Source of the DNA: DASSUW01 sp963806395 | GTDB lineage: Bacteria > Actinomycetota > Thermoleophilia > Solirubrobacterales > Solirubrobacteraceae | Assembly (NCBI GenBank): GCA_963806395.1 | Contig: CAWDYI010000019.1 | Location: 686,741 to 750,740, forward strand | Direction of reading: 5' to 3' | DNA length: 64,000 nucleotides | Notes under the pieces: generated by a model | Databases searched by the model: none | The model's input: the letters and a program-made list of their open reading frames with translations, nothing else | Told to the model about the DNA's origin: nothing | In this document: in pieces, positions 1 to 7,653 of the stretch | Position numbering within the stretch: position 1 is the first letter of the stretch | Layout: each line of letters opens with the position of its first letter | Translations under genes and position numbers: made by a program

Positions 1-1
1 C

Positions 2-1519
2 GTCGTCGTCGGCGGCAAGAAGACCCACGTCCAGGCCGACGGCGACGGCAAGGTCCTCCACGTCGCCGACGGCGCGCGCCCCGACGAGATCGTCACGGCG
101 ACCGTCAAGCAGCCCGCCACGACCGGCACCGACCCGGATCCCAAGAAGCCCGCGCCCGCCGGCGACCCGAAGCCGCCCGCGCCGGTCGACACCCCGCCGG
201 CGCACGGGCTCGACGCGGCCCAGACCAAGAAGCTGCACGACGCGGTCACCCCCGACCAGGCACAGGCGATGCACGACTTCCTCGGCGGGGATCGGCTGCG
301 CAAGCTCGTCGACAAGAAGTCGGCGGCAGCGCTCAAGGGGTACGCCGAGGGGATCGAGCGCGCGAAGGCGGCGTCGTCGGACCCGCGCGCCGCCGAGGGC
401 CTCGCCCGGATGGGCTCCAAGCAGAGCGAGAAGCTGGGCGGGATGGCGCCGGACACGGTCGCCGAGGTGCTCAGCACGGTCCCGGCCGGGCGGATGGAGA
501 TCTTCCTGCGTGCGCTCGCCGACCCGGACGTCCCGCATCCCCGGCAGATGGGCGAGCGCGGCCTCACCCGCCTTGCCGGCTCGATGGACGAGCTCGGGTT
601 CATCACCGAGCACGGCGGCGCGGCGTACAAGGACCTCCGCGGCGAGGATGCGTTCAGCCCGCTGCTCGAGCGCCTGCGCGGACTGGACCCGGACGAGGCG
701 CATGCCCTCGTCGACGCCGTCCGCTCGGCGCGCGGCAAGCAGGGCAAGCTGAAGGCGGTCGGGATCGAGCCGCCGGTCCGCCGGCCGCGGCGCGCGACGG
801 GCAAGATCGCCGCGGACAAGGACGACCCCGGGTGGCAGCGCCATCTGGACCGCGCCACGGAGTTCGCGGAGAACCATCGCGGCACGACGGAGGGCGGCCC
901 GACGCCGTACGACCCGACGCCCGACCAGGTCGAGATGCTCGCGGCGATGTACCAGATCCGCGAGAACGCGTCGCGCAACCGCGCGCTGCCGCACGACAAG
1001 CGGGTGAAGATGCTCGACGAGTTCGACGGCCTCGGCCGCGCTGCGGGTCTGAAGACGGCCTGGATCAACAACCTGCGCGGCGGCCTGAGCGAAACGCTGT
1101 TCGCCCCCAACGTCGGGCGCAACAAGACACGGCTCGCGCACCCCGACGGCGGCTTCACGATCCTCGACTACTCGTTCGATCCCGGGCAGCGCCCGAGCTC
1201 GAAGACCGGGCGCAAGGAGTGGGTCGAGCAGAAGTCCGACCTGATCACCGCGCCGGACGGCTCGACCGACGTGTTCGGCCCCGCCGTCGGCCGCGCCAAA
1301 CGCTACGCGATGGACGCCACGAGCGACATGAAGGCGCTGCAGGCCACGGCGGTGACCCAGGGCGACACGATCCTGATCGAGTTCGTCCGCCCGCCCGGCA
1401 ACGACGCCACCAAGACGGCGATGCTGCGGGTCCTGTTCGGCGAATCGAGCCCGATCCAGGCCGTGAAGTTCGCCGACGGCGCGTGGATCGAGCGGGCCGA
1501 CTTCCTCGCCGGCAAGTAA
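2..1519 (+). CDS. C-terminal part of a large protein with a nuclease-like tail (5' end outside window)
   Basis: The reading frame is open from the window edge, so the first Met (at 269) is internal and the true start lies upstream. The part seen begins with a short Val/Lys/Asp-rich stretch, then a Pro/Lys/Asp-rich linker (about 50-220 nt), then a mostly helical region. The last 170 residues end in a compact alpha/beta block with ILDYSF, then EWVEQKSD and a final strand ending in DFLAGK. The Asp followed about 25 residues later by E-x-K is reminiscent of PD-(D/E)xK nucleases, and the architecture (long linker, helical middle, small C-terminal enzyme-like block) resembles polymorphic or phage-tail-like toxins. 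That reading is inference; I do not recognise the family. A strong hairpin follows the stop. Confidence 0.75.
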   Translation, partial: VVVGGKKTHVQADGDGKVLHVADGARPDEIVTATVKQPATTGTDPDPKKPAPAGDPKPPAPVDTPPAHGLDAAQTKKLHDAVTPDQAQAMHDFLGGDRLRKLVDKKSAAALKGYAEGIERAKAASSDPRAAEGLARMGSKQSEKLGGMAPDTVAEVLSTVPAGRMEIFLRALADPDVPHPRQMGERGLTRLAGSMDELGFITEHGGAAYKDLRGEDAFSPLLERLRGLDPDEAHALVDAVRSARGKQGKLKAVGIEPPVRRPRRATGKIAADKDDPGWQRHLDRATEFAENHRGTTEGGPTPYDPTPDQVEMLAAMYQIRENASRNRALPHDKRVKMLDEFDGLGRAAGLKTAWINNLRGGLSETLFAPNVGRNKTRLAHPDGGFTILDYSFDPGQRPSSKTGRKEWVEQKSDLITAPDGSTDVFGPAVGRAKRYAMDATSDMKALQATAVTQGDTILIEFVRPPGNDATKTAMLRVLFGESSPIQAVKFADGAWIERADFLAGK

Positions 1520-1520
1520 C

Positions 1521-1546
1521 GCGCGCGGGGTTCCGTCCCCGCGCGC
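1521..1546. terminator. Perfect 10-bp GC stem-loop between convergent genes
   Basis: GCGCGCGGGG at 1521-1530 pairs perfectly with CCCCGCGCGC at 1537-1546 around a 6-nt loop, two bases after the stop of the left gene and 13 bases before the stop of the convergent DUF3618 gene. There is no T-tract on either side, so it would be a bidirectional, non-canonical terminator or mRNA 3'-end stabiliser. Confidence 0.6.
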
Positions 1547-1559
1547 GCCGCCTCGATCC

Positions 1560-2129
1560 TCAGTACGTCCGGCCGGCCACAGGTGCCGGCGTCCCGGCGT
1601 CGTCGCCGAGCTGCTGCTGGGTGTCGCCAGGCGTCTCCTGGGACTGCTGCTTCGCGTTCTCCTTGACCTCCTGGGCGTGCTCCTGGCCGCTCTCCTTGAC
1701 GGTCTGGGCCGCGTCCTGTGCGACCTGCTTGCCGTGCTCGAGCGCGTCCTGCCCGGTCTCCTTCACGCGGTCCTTGACGTCGTCGGCGACGGGGCCGAGC
1801 TTCTCGTCCTCGACCCGGGTCGCCGGGATCAGCATGCCGGCGAGGAAGCCGACGGCGATCGAGCCGATCGCGAGGCCGAGCGGGTTCTCCTGCGCGACGC
1901 CCTTGGCCTTGCGCGCCTTGTGCTTGACCTCGTCCGAGTCGGGCGTGCCGCCGACGATCTTGTCCTTCATGCCCACGATGCTCTCCTTGGCCGAGTCGCG
2001 CTTCTCCTGCAGGTTCTCCTTCGCACGCGACTTGACGTCCGCCTTGTAGCCGAGCGCGTCGACGGTCTCTGACATCTCGGCGCGGGTCTGCTCTATCTCT
2101 GCACGGATTCGGTCGGGTTCTTGGCCCAT
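1560..2129 (-). CDS. DUF3618 domain membrane-anchored protein
   Basis: Protein of 189 aa. The N-terminus carries the DUF3618 signature (IRAEIEQTRAEMSETVDALG), followed by a charged helix, one hydrophobic segment (LGLAIGSIAVGFLAGMLIP) and a long Lys/Glu/Gln-rich coiled-coil-like tail. The start at 2129 is chosen because a perfect AAGGAGG lies 8 bases upstream; longer readings run into the previous gene. It overlaps the holin-like gene by 37 bp and is the last gene of a four-gene minus-strand unit. DUF3618 proteins typically sit beside holin-type and DUF883-like envelope/stress proteins in actinomycetes; the molecular role is unknown. Confidence 0.85.
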   Translation of the reverse strand: MGQEPDRIRAEIEQTRAEMSETVDALGYKADVKSRAKENLQEKRDSAKESIVGMKDKIVGGTPDSDEVKHKARKAKGVAQENPLGLAIGSIAVGFLAGMLIPATRVEDEKLGPVADDVKDRVKETGQDALEHGKQVAQDAAQTVKESGQEHAQEVKENAKQQSQETPGDTQQQLGDDAGTPAPVAGRTY

Positions 2130-2518
2130 TGGATGTCCTCCTTCACGGTTTCCACGGTCTGGGGTACCGGCGGCGTCGAGCGCTTGAGCGCCTTCTGGCC
2201 GGCCTTTGCAAGCACGAGGGCGACGATCGCCCACAGCGCCATGACGATCAGCGCGGCGACCCATGTCGCCATCGCCTTGTCGAGCAGCGCGATCAGGGCC
2301 GCGGTCAGCGCGCCGAGCGAGAGCAGTCCGGTGACCGCTGCGCCCGCGAGCATGCCGGCGCCCTTGCCGGCGACCTTGCCCTTCTCCTGCAGCTCTGCGC
2401 GGGCGAGCTCGATCTCTTTGCGGACCAGGGTCGAGGTCTGCTGGGAGAGGTCCTGCACGAGCTCGCGCAGCGGCCGCTCGCGCGGGTCGCCCGCGCCGCC
2501 GTTCGTGACGTCGGCCAT
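2093..2518 (-). CDS. Phage holin family protein (Actinobacterial Holin-X / DUF1469 type)
   Basis: Protein of 141 aa starting MADVTNGG. Residues about 15-45 form an amphipathic helix (LVQDLSQQTSTLVRKEIELA) typical of the holin superfamily III/DUF1469 group, followed by two hydrophobic segments (about 50-75 and 80-105) and a charged tail. These proteins are chromosomal membrane proteins, not known lysis factors, and usually accompany DUF3618 proteins as here. Its stop lies inside the DUF3618 gene (37-bp overlap) and its start is 5 bp after the upstream gene's stop, so the genes are probably translationally coupled. Confidence 0.85.
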   Translation of the reverse strand: MADVTNGGAGDPRERPLRELVQDLSQQTSTLVRKEIELARAELQEKGKVAGKGAGMLAGAAVTGLLSLGALTAALIALLDKAMATWVAALIVMALWAIVALVLAKAGQKALKRSTPPVPQTVETVKEDIQWAKNPTESVQR

Positions 2519-2523
2519 CGAGG

Positions 2524-3021
2524 TCAGCCGCGCGGGGCGGTGGGGGAGACGTCCTGCGCTCGGGCCGGGACGCGCGTGCCCGAGGACTCCCAGCGCTGCT
2601 CGTAGCGGCGGCTGCTCGACGCCTTCAGGAAGCGCGACGCAACGATGCCGAGCGCGACCCCGCCGGCGATCACGGCCCACGGCTGGCGGCGCCCGAAGTC
2701 CTCGACGTCGCCGAGGATCCTGTCCGCGTCGTTCTCGGTCAGGTAGCTGCTCACGCGCTCGGCGCGATCGGCCGCCTGGTCGGCGAGCTTCGCCGGCTGA
2801 TCCTTGCCCTGCTCGCGCAGCTGCTCGCTGACGCTACGGACGTCGGAGACGAGGCTGCCGACGCGCTCGCCTGCCTCGGTGGAGCGCTGATCGACCTGGG
2901 AGCGGAGCGCGCCCTTGGCCTGGCCGGCGGCCTCCTGCGCCTTGTCCTTGGCCTGGTCCTTGGCCTGGTCCGTCGTCGACGACGGACCGTTGTCGGTGGT
3001 GGGTGGCGAATAGGTCTGCAA
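2524..3021 (-). CDS. Small membrane-associated coiled-coil protein, TTG start
   Basis: About 165 aa. The likely start is a TTG at 3021 preceded by AGGAGC; an upstream in-frame GTG at 3087 would overlap the next gene's 3' end. The N-terminal half is a Lys/Ala/Gln/Asp helix built of DQAKDQAKDKAQ-type repeats, the middle is a heptad-like helix (VSDVRSVSEQLREQ), and there is one hydrophobic segment (PWAVIAGGVALGIVASRFL) preceded by GRRQP, the usual topology of DUF883-like and CsbD-like envelope proteins. The C-terminus is Ser/Arg-rich and probably disordered. The function is probably envelope or osmotic-stress related, inferred from neighbours only. Confidence 0.75.
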   Translation of the reverse strand: MQTYSPPTTDNGPSSTTDQAKDQAKDKAQEAAGQAKGALRSQVDQRSTEAGERVGSLVSDVRSVSEQLREQGKDQPAKLADQAADRAERVSSYLTENDADRILGDVEDFGRRQPWAVIAGGVALGIVASRFLKASSSRRYEQRWESSGTRVPARAQDVSPTAPRG

Positions 3022-3083
3022 GTGATGCTCCTGTCTTGTGGTCAGGTGTTCAGATGAGATGAATCTGCGGCGAGCGCGATGGC

Positions 3084-3272
3084 TCACAGGCCGGGGATTC
3101 CGCCGCCGAACTTGCTCAGCAGGTCCTGGGGATCGATGCCGAACTTCGCCAGCAGCCCCGAGTCGCGTTCGGGATCGACCTGGTCGGGCAGGTCCTGGCC
3201 GGCCTGATCGGCCTGGTCGGACTTGCCCTGCTCGCGCAGGAGCTCGAGGACCTTGTCCTTGGGAATTTCCAT
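3084..3272 (-). CDS. Small acidic protein, 62 aa, unknown function
   Basis: Begins MEIPKDKVLELLREQGKSDQ and ends LLSKFGGGIPGL. The first 30 residues form a predicted amphipathic helix; the middle is Asp/Gln-rich (QADQAGQDLPDQ). There is no membrane segment. GAGG lies just upstream of the ATG. It is the promoter-proximal member of the small-protein unit 1560-3272 and resembles short actinobacterial proteins of the form MxIPxDKVLELLRxxG. I cannot assign a function. Confidence 0.75.
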   Translation of the reverse strand: MEIPKDKVLELLREQGKSDQADQAGQDLPDQVDPERDSGLLAKFGIDPQDLLSKFGGGIPGL

Positions 3273-3310
3273 GGGGAACCTCACTGTTGGGTCGTGGGTG
3301 CGAGGACGCG

Positions 3311-4306
3311 TCACGCGGTGCGTGCGCGCTTGCGGGGCTTCGGCTCTGAGCGCTCGTCGAGCTGCAGCGCGCGTTCGGCGCCGGGGGCGCCGTGCTGTAG
3401 CTGGCGGGAGCGCTCGCGCTCGGCGTTCAGCTCGGCGCCGAGCAGGATCGCCACGTTGCTCAGCCACAGCCAGATCAGGAAGATCACGGCTCCGCCGAGC
3501 GCTCCGTACGTCTTGTTGTATGAGGCGAAGTTCGCGACGTAGAACGCGAAGCCGGCCGACGCGATCAGCCAGACGGCGATTGCGAGCACCGCGCCGGGCA
3601 CGATCGACTTGATGCCGGCGAGCTTGGCGTTCGGCGAGGCGTAATAGAGCAGCGTGATCATCATCACCACGACGGCCAGCAGCACCGGCCACTTGGCGAT
3701 GTCCCACGCGGTCACCGCGGCTGTGCTCAGTCCGACCGCGGACCCGACGGCCTCGGCCAGCGGGCCGGTGAGCACGAGCGCCATCAGGACGATCGCCAGC
3801 AGCAGGACGAGCACCAGCGTCACGAGCAGCTGGAGCGGGCGCAGCTTGACGAACGAGCGCCCCTCCTCGACCTCGTAGATGACGTTGGACGCGCGCATGA
3901 ACGCGCCGACGTAACCCGAGGCGGTCCAGAGCGCGGCCGCGAGGCCGACGATGAACAGCAGTCCCGCGGCGCCGCTGCTCTTGGTGATGCCCTCGATCGG
4001 GCCCTTGAAGGTCTCGACCGCCGAAGCGGGCCCGACCGAGCTGACCACATCGGTCAGCGCCTTGGTGACCGTCGCGGGGTCGCCGACGAGGCCCACGATC
4101 GACACGAGCGCGATCAGCGCGGGAAAGATCGACAGGACGCCGTAGTACGTGAGTGCGGCGGCACGATCGGTCAGCTCGTCCTCTTGGAACTCCGTGAACG
4201 TGCGCTTGAGCGTCTGCGCGAGCGAGCCCTTGCGCGGATGCGCGGGTCCCGTCGGGCGCAGCGCTGACTGCGTCCCGTCTGTGTCGCGATTGAGTTGCCT
4301 CGTCAT
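3311..4306 (-). CDS. YihY/BrkB family inner-membrane protein
   Basis: 331 aa with six hydrophobic segments in the YihY/BrkB order. The family signature DRAAALTYYGVLSIFPAL is near residue 50, GLAAALWTASGYVGAFMRA is in the middle, and LGGAVIFLIWLWLSNVAILL is at the end. The C-terminal tail is cytoplasmic and basic (KPRKRARTA). The family was once called ribonuclease BN, but that activity belongs to another protein; its transport role is unproven. The start at 4306 has GAGGA 5 bases upstream, and longer readings lack family similarity. It may be co-transcribed with the small-protein unit downstream, and it is divergent from the phosphatase gene (153-bp gap). Confidence 0.93.
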   Translation of the reverse strand: MTRQLNRDTDGTQSALRPTGPAHPRKGSLAQTLKRTFTEFQEDELTDRAAALTYYGVLSIFPALIALVSIVGLVGDPATVTKALTDVVSSVGPASAVETFKGPIEGITKSSGAAGLLFIVGLAAALWTASGYVGAFMRASNVIYEVEEGRSFVKLRPLQLLVTLVLVLLLAIVLMALVLTGPLAEAVGSAVGLSTAAVTAWDIAKWPVLLAVVVMMITLLYYASPNAKLAGIKSIVPGAVLAIAVWLIASAGFAFYVANFASYNKTYGALGGAVIFLIWLWLSNVAILLGAELNAERERSRQLQHGAPGAERALQLDERSEPKPRKRARTA

Positions 4307-4459
4307 GTCGTTCCTCGTCGTCGCCTCGGGTCGGACCTGACGCCTACCCAGCGATCGGGACAAAGCAGTCGCGGGTCGGGACATTCGCGGTGGGTCGCGG
4401 GACAGTCACGGAGCGCAACCGGAACTGAGTGTCCCGCTACGCGTGTACCGTTCTGGGCG

Positions 4460-6580
4460 ATGCCCGACGAAATTGCCTCAGGTGAGGAGGTACCCCGCGC
4501 GAGGGGGAGACGGTCCGTAGCTCGGCGCAATCGCAGTGCGATCATCGCGGCTGCCGTTGAGCTCCTGCGCGCGGAAGCGCCGCTCACGATGCAGGGCCTC
4601 GCGGCAGCAGCGCGCGTGAGCCGCTCGACGCTGTACCGGCACTTCGCCAACCCGGTCGATCTCCAGCGGGCGGTTCAGGACGAGACGCTCGCGCAGGCTG
4701 CATCGGCGGTCGAGCGGGCCGTCGGCATGCGCAGCCCGGCGCTCGCGAAGGTCCGGAGTGTCGTGACGGCCCTCGTCGAACTCGGCGGCGAGCTTCCGCT
4801 CGACGTGCCGATCGGACCGCCGTCCGATGCGGCGGTCGCCGACGTGGCCGGCGGCCTGCGCCCGGTGGCCGAGCGGCTTGCGCGGGCCGCCGACCTCGAG
4901 CCCGGCCCCTGCGGCCCGTGGCTCGCCGCCGCCACCGCCCAGCTCGTGGGGACCTGTCTGCGCGCCGGCTGGAGCGCGCCCGGCGACGGCGCCGCTCGGG
5001 CCGAGCGCATCTTCGGCACCATCACCGACCCACTCGACCGGGGGCTGGTGCTCCTCGACGCGGCCGGCATCGTCGTCGCCTCCAACCCGGGCGGTCGCGT
5101 GGTTCTCGACGACGCCGAGCCGGGCCGGGCTGCGGCGGTGGACGGCGGCGGGCTCTACGAGGACGGCTCGCCGGCCTCGCCCGTGAGTCACCCGCTCAGC
5201 ACGGCACTCGCCACCGGTGAGTCGCAGCAGGGCATCAGGGGTCACACGCGCGACGGCGCATTGCGCTGGTTCTCGATCGACGTGCGCGCGCTGCGCAGCG
5301 CGCCGGGCGCCGAGCGGTACGGCTTCGTCGCGCTCGTCACCGACGTGAGCGACGAGAAGGGCTTCGAGCTCGCGAGCCTGCGGCCGCCCGGGGCGCTCGC
5401 CGCCACCGACGCCCCGGTCCTCGACATCGTGCGCGTGCTGGACGAGGTTCCGCCGCCGCTCCTCCCGGAGCAGCTGATCGCCGAGGCGATGCGCGTCGCG
5501 CGCGGTCCGGTGGCGCTCTACGTGGTCGACATCGATGGAACGCACCTGCTCCGGCTCGCGGGCACCGACGAGTTCCCCGCACGACTGAACGCGCCGCTCG
5601 CCCTGGGCCCCGAGCTCGCCGAGGACGGGCTGCCTGACCTGATCGCCCATCTGGCCCGCGAGCTGCCGGGTGCTGTGATGGCGCCGATGTGGCTGCGCGG
5701 CCGTGCGGTCGGCGTGCTCCTGTGCCGGCGCGGGTCCGAATCCGGGCTACGCGACGTCGCGCGGCTGGGCGCCGCGGCGATGGAGCTCGCCGGCGGCTAT
5801 ACCGACGTGTTCGACGCTGCGCGCCGCAGCAAGGACATGACGCCCGCGGCGGAGATCCAGCAGAGCCTGCTGCCGCCGCGGATCGTTCGCATGGGCAGCG
5901 GCGAGCTCGCGGGCAGCGTGATGCCGAGCTACGAGGTCGGCGGCGACTGGTTCGACTACGTCGAGAACCGCGACGGGGCCTGGATAGCGATCGCCGACGG
6001 AGCCGGACGGGGCCCGACCGCGGCCGGTCTCAGCGCAGTCTCGCTCGCGGCGCTCCGTGCCGCGCGGCGCAACGGCGGCACGCTCGAGGACGCGGCGCAG
6101 CTGATGGACGAGACGGTGTCCGCCGCCGGCGGCCCGGAGTTCTTCGTCACCGCTGTGCTCGCCCGCTGGAACCCCGTGTACTCGGTGTTCAACTGGATCA
6201 ACCTCGGCCATCCGCCTCCGCTGCTCATCAGCGCCGGCGGCACGGTCGAGGAGCTCGCCACCCGGCCGGACCTGCCGCTCGGGCTCGTCGAGCGCACGCG
6301 CGCGTTCCGGCGCCGCCAGCGCCGGCTCCTCGACGGCGACCGGCTGGTGCTCTACACCGACGGGATCTCGCGACGGAGGACCGCGGACGGCCCGTTCGGC
6401 ACCGACGGGATCGCGAAGGCCGTACGCGGCGCCGGTTCGGGCTCCGCACCCGCCGCCGCCCGAGCGATCCAGGAGGCCGTCGTCACGGCCTCCGAGGACG
6501 CCTTGCCCGACGACGCCGCCGTCGTCGTGCTCGCGGCGAACGCCCGCGCTGACGGAGCGCGGCGGGGCGGAGCGGGTTAG
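4460..6580 (+). CDS. TetR-type DNA-binding domain fused to SpoIIE/PP2C phosphatase with PAS and GAF-like middle
   Basis: 706 aa. Residues about 20-65 are a TetR N-terminal helix-turn-helix (IIAAAVELL, MQGLAAAARVSRSTLYRHF). Residues about 185-310 look like a PAS domain (PLDRGLVLLDAAGIVVASN to GFVALVTDVSDEKGF), and about 325-450 resembles a GAF domain. From about 460 a SpoIIE-type PP2C phosphatase begins (AAEIQQSLLPP, GGDWFDYVE, IADGAGRGPTAAGLSA, LGHPPPLLI, LVLYTDGISRRR, DDAAVVVL). The metal-binding Asp residues are visible (GGDWFD, ADGAGRG, DDAAVV). SpoIIE phosphatases usually act on anti-sigma-factor antagonists; fusion to a TetR DNA-binding head is unusual. No anti-sigma kinase or antagonist gene is adjacent. 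Confidence 0.92.
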   Translation: MPDEIASGEEVPRARGRRSVARRNRSAIIAAAVELLRAEAPLTMQGLAAAARVSRSTLYRHFANPVDLQRAVQDETLAQAASAVERAVGMRSPALAKVRSVVTALVELGGELPLDVPIGPPSDAAVADVAGGLRPVAERLARAADLEPGPCGPWLAAATAQLVGTCLRAGWSAPGDGAARAERIFGTITDPLDRGLVLLDAAGIVVASNPGGRVVLDDAEPGRAAAVDGGGLYEDGSPASPVSHPLSTALATGESQQGIRGHTRDGALRWFSIDVRALRSAPGAERYGFVALVTDVSDEKGFELASLRPPGALAATDAPVLDIVRVLDEVPPPLLPEQLIAEAMRVARGPVALYVVDIDGTHLLRLAGTDEFPARLNAPLALGPELAEDGLPDLIAHLARELPGAVMAPMWLRGRAVGVLLCRRGSESGLRDVARLGAAAMELAGGYTDVFDAARRSKDMTPAAEIQQSLLPPRIVRMGSGELAGSVMPSYEVGGDWFDYVENRDGAWIAIADGAGRGPTAAGLSAVSLAALRAARRNGGTLEDAAQLMDETVSAAGGPEFFVTAVLARWNPVYSVFNWINLGHPPPLLISAGGTVEELATRPDLPLGLVERTRAFRRRQRRLLDGDRLVLYTDGISRRRTADGPFGTDGIAKAVRGAGSGSAPAAARAIQEAVVTASEDALPDDAAVVVLAANARADGARRGGAG

Positions 6581-6602
6581 TCGATTTCCCGTTCGATCGC
6601 GC

Positions 6603-7562
6603 TCAGTCGTCGTCGCGCCGGTTGTGCTTGCCGCGTTCGTCGTGCTTCCCGTGTCCGTCGTGCTTGTCGTGTGAGTCGTCGAACCACGCCAGCACGCGCC
6701 GGTACGCCTCGGCCATGGCCGCCGGATTGAAGCGCGCGCCGGTGTCGTTGAAGAACGCGTGGTCGGCCTCCGTGAAGGTGAGGAACTCGTGCCGCAGGCG
6801 AGCCGCCTCGACCGCTGCCTTCGCAGCGTCGCGCGTCGCGTTCACGCGCGTGTCGAGTCCCGCGTAGACCCCGAGCACCGCCGCCTTCGAGCGACGGAGA
6901 TCGCCGCCCGTCGGGAACGGCCCGTAGAACGGCGCTGCGGCGTCGAGCCGGCGCTCGCCGGCCGCGAGCAGCCGCCACACCATGCCGCCGCCGAAGCAGA
7001 ACCCGATCGCTGCCACCTTCTTGCGCGGCACCCGGCGCTTGAGCTCGCTGATGCCCGCCTTCATGTCAGCGTCGAACCGCTCAGGCGGGATCTGGCTGAG
7101 CGCCGCGGCGACCTCGGCCTCGCCCGGGAACGAGCCGGTGCCGCCCTCCTCCGACAGCAGGTCGATCGCGAGCGCCGAGTACCCGCTCCCCGCAAACCGG
7201 GCGGCGACCGAGCGGATGTGGTCGTTCAGGCCGCGGTTCTCGTGGATGACGAGGACGGAGCCGCGCGCCTTCACCGCGGGCGCCCAGGCGCCCATCAGCG
7301 TCGCCGTCGGACCCGGGAAGGTGATCGCCGTGGTCGGGACGGGCGCCCAATCGGTCGACCGCGACCCACGCGAACGCCGCTTCCGGGTCGCGGCGGCCCC
7401 GGCGCCGGCCGCCTCGGCGGCAGCGGCGCCCAGCAGCGCCGAGGCTGCCGTCGCGCCGACGCCGAGCAGCCCGAGGCGCCGCACCGCCTCTCGCCTGGTG
7501 ATGATCCCGTCGGAGTGATCCTCGGCTACCTCCTCTGCGAGGTAGCGCTGAAGCTCAGTCAT
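6603..7562 (-). CDS. Dienelactone hydrolase family protein with twin-arginine-like signal
   Basis: 319 aa. Residues about 20-55 contain RREAVRRLGLLG and a long Ala-rich hydrophobic stretch ending AEAAGA, fitting a Tat-type signal preceded by a 20-residue cytoplasmic leader. The alpha/beta-hydrolase domain follows with the DLH nucleophile motif GFCFGGG (Cys), the acid in VYAGLDTRVN and the His in EADHAFFN, so the Cys-Asp-His triad is complete. The last 24 residues are almost all His, Asp, Lys, Gly and Arg, possibly metal-binding. GGAGG lies 4 bases upstream of the ATG. Substrate unknown. It lies just downstream of the LAL regulator, transcribed in the same direction. Confidence 0.92.
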   Translation of the reverse strand: MTELQRYLAEEVAEDHSDGIITRREAVRRLGLLGVGATAASALLGAAAAEAAGAGAAATRKRRSRGSRSTDWAPVPTTAITFPGPTATLMGAWAPAVKARGSVLVIHENRGLNDHIRSVAARFAGSGYSALAIDLLSEEGGTGSFPGEAEVAAALSQIPPERFDADMKAGISELKRRVPRKKVAAIGFCFGGGMVWRLLAAGERRLDAAAPFYGPFPTGGDLRRSKAAVLGVYAGLDTRVNATRDAAKAAVEAARLRHEFLTFTEADHAFFNDTGARFNPAAMAEAYRRVLAWFDDSHDKHDGHGKHDERGKHNRRDDD

Positions 7563-7653
7563 GTGACCTCCCCCTGGAGCGTCGTGGCCGGCGCTCCCAT
7601 GCGCCGGCGCGCTGGAACCCGCGCGATGGATACAGACCGAAGCTAAAGCCGGG

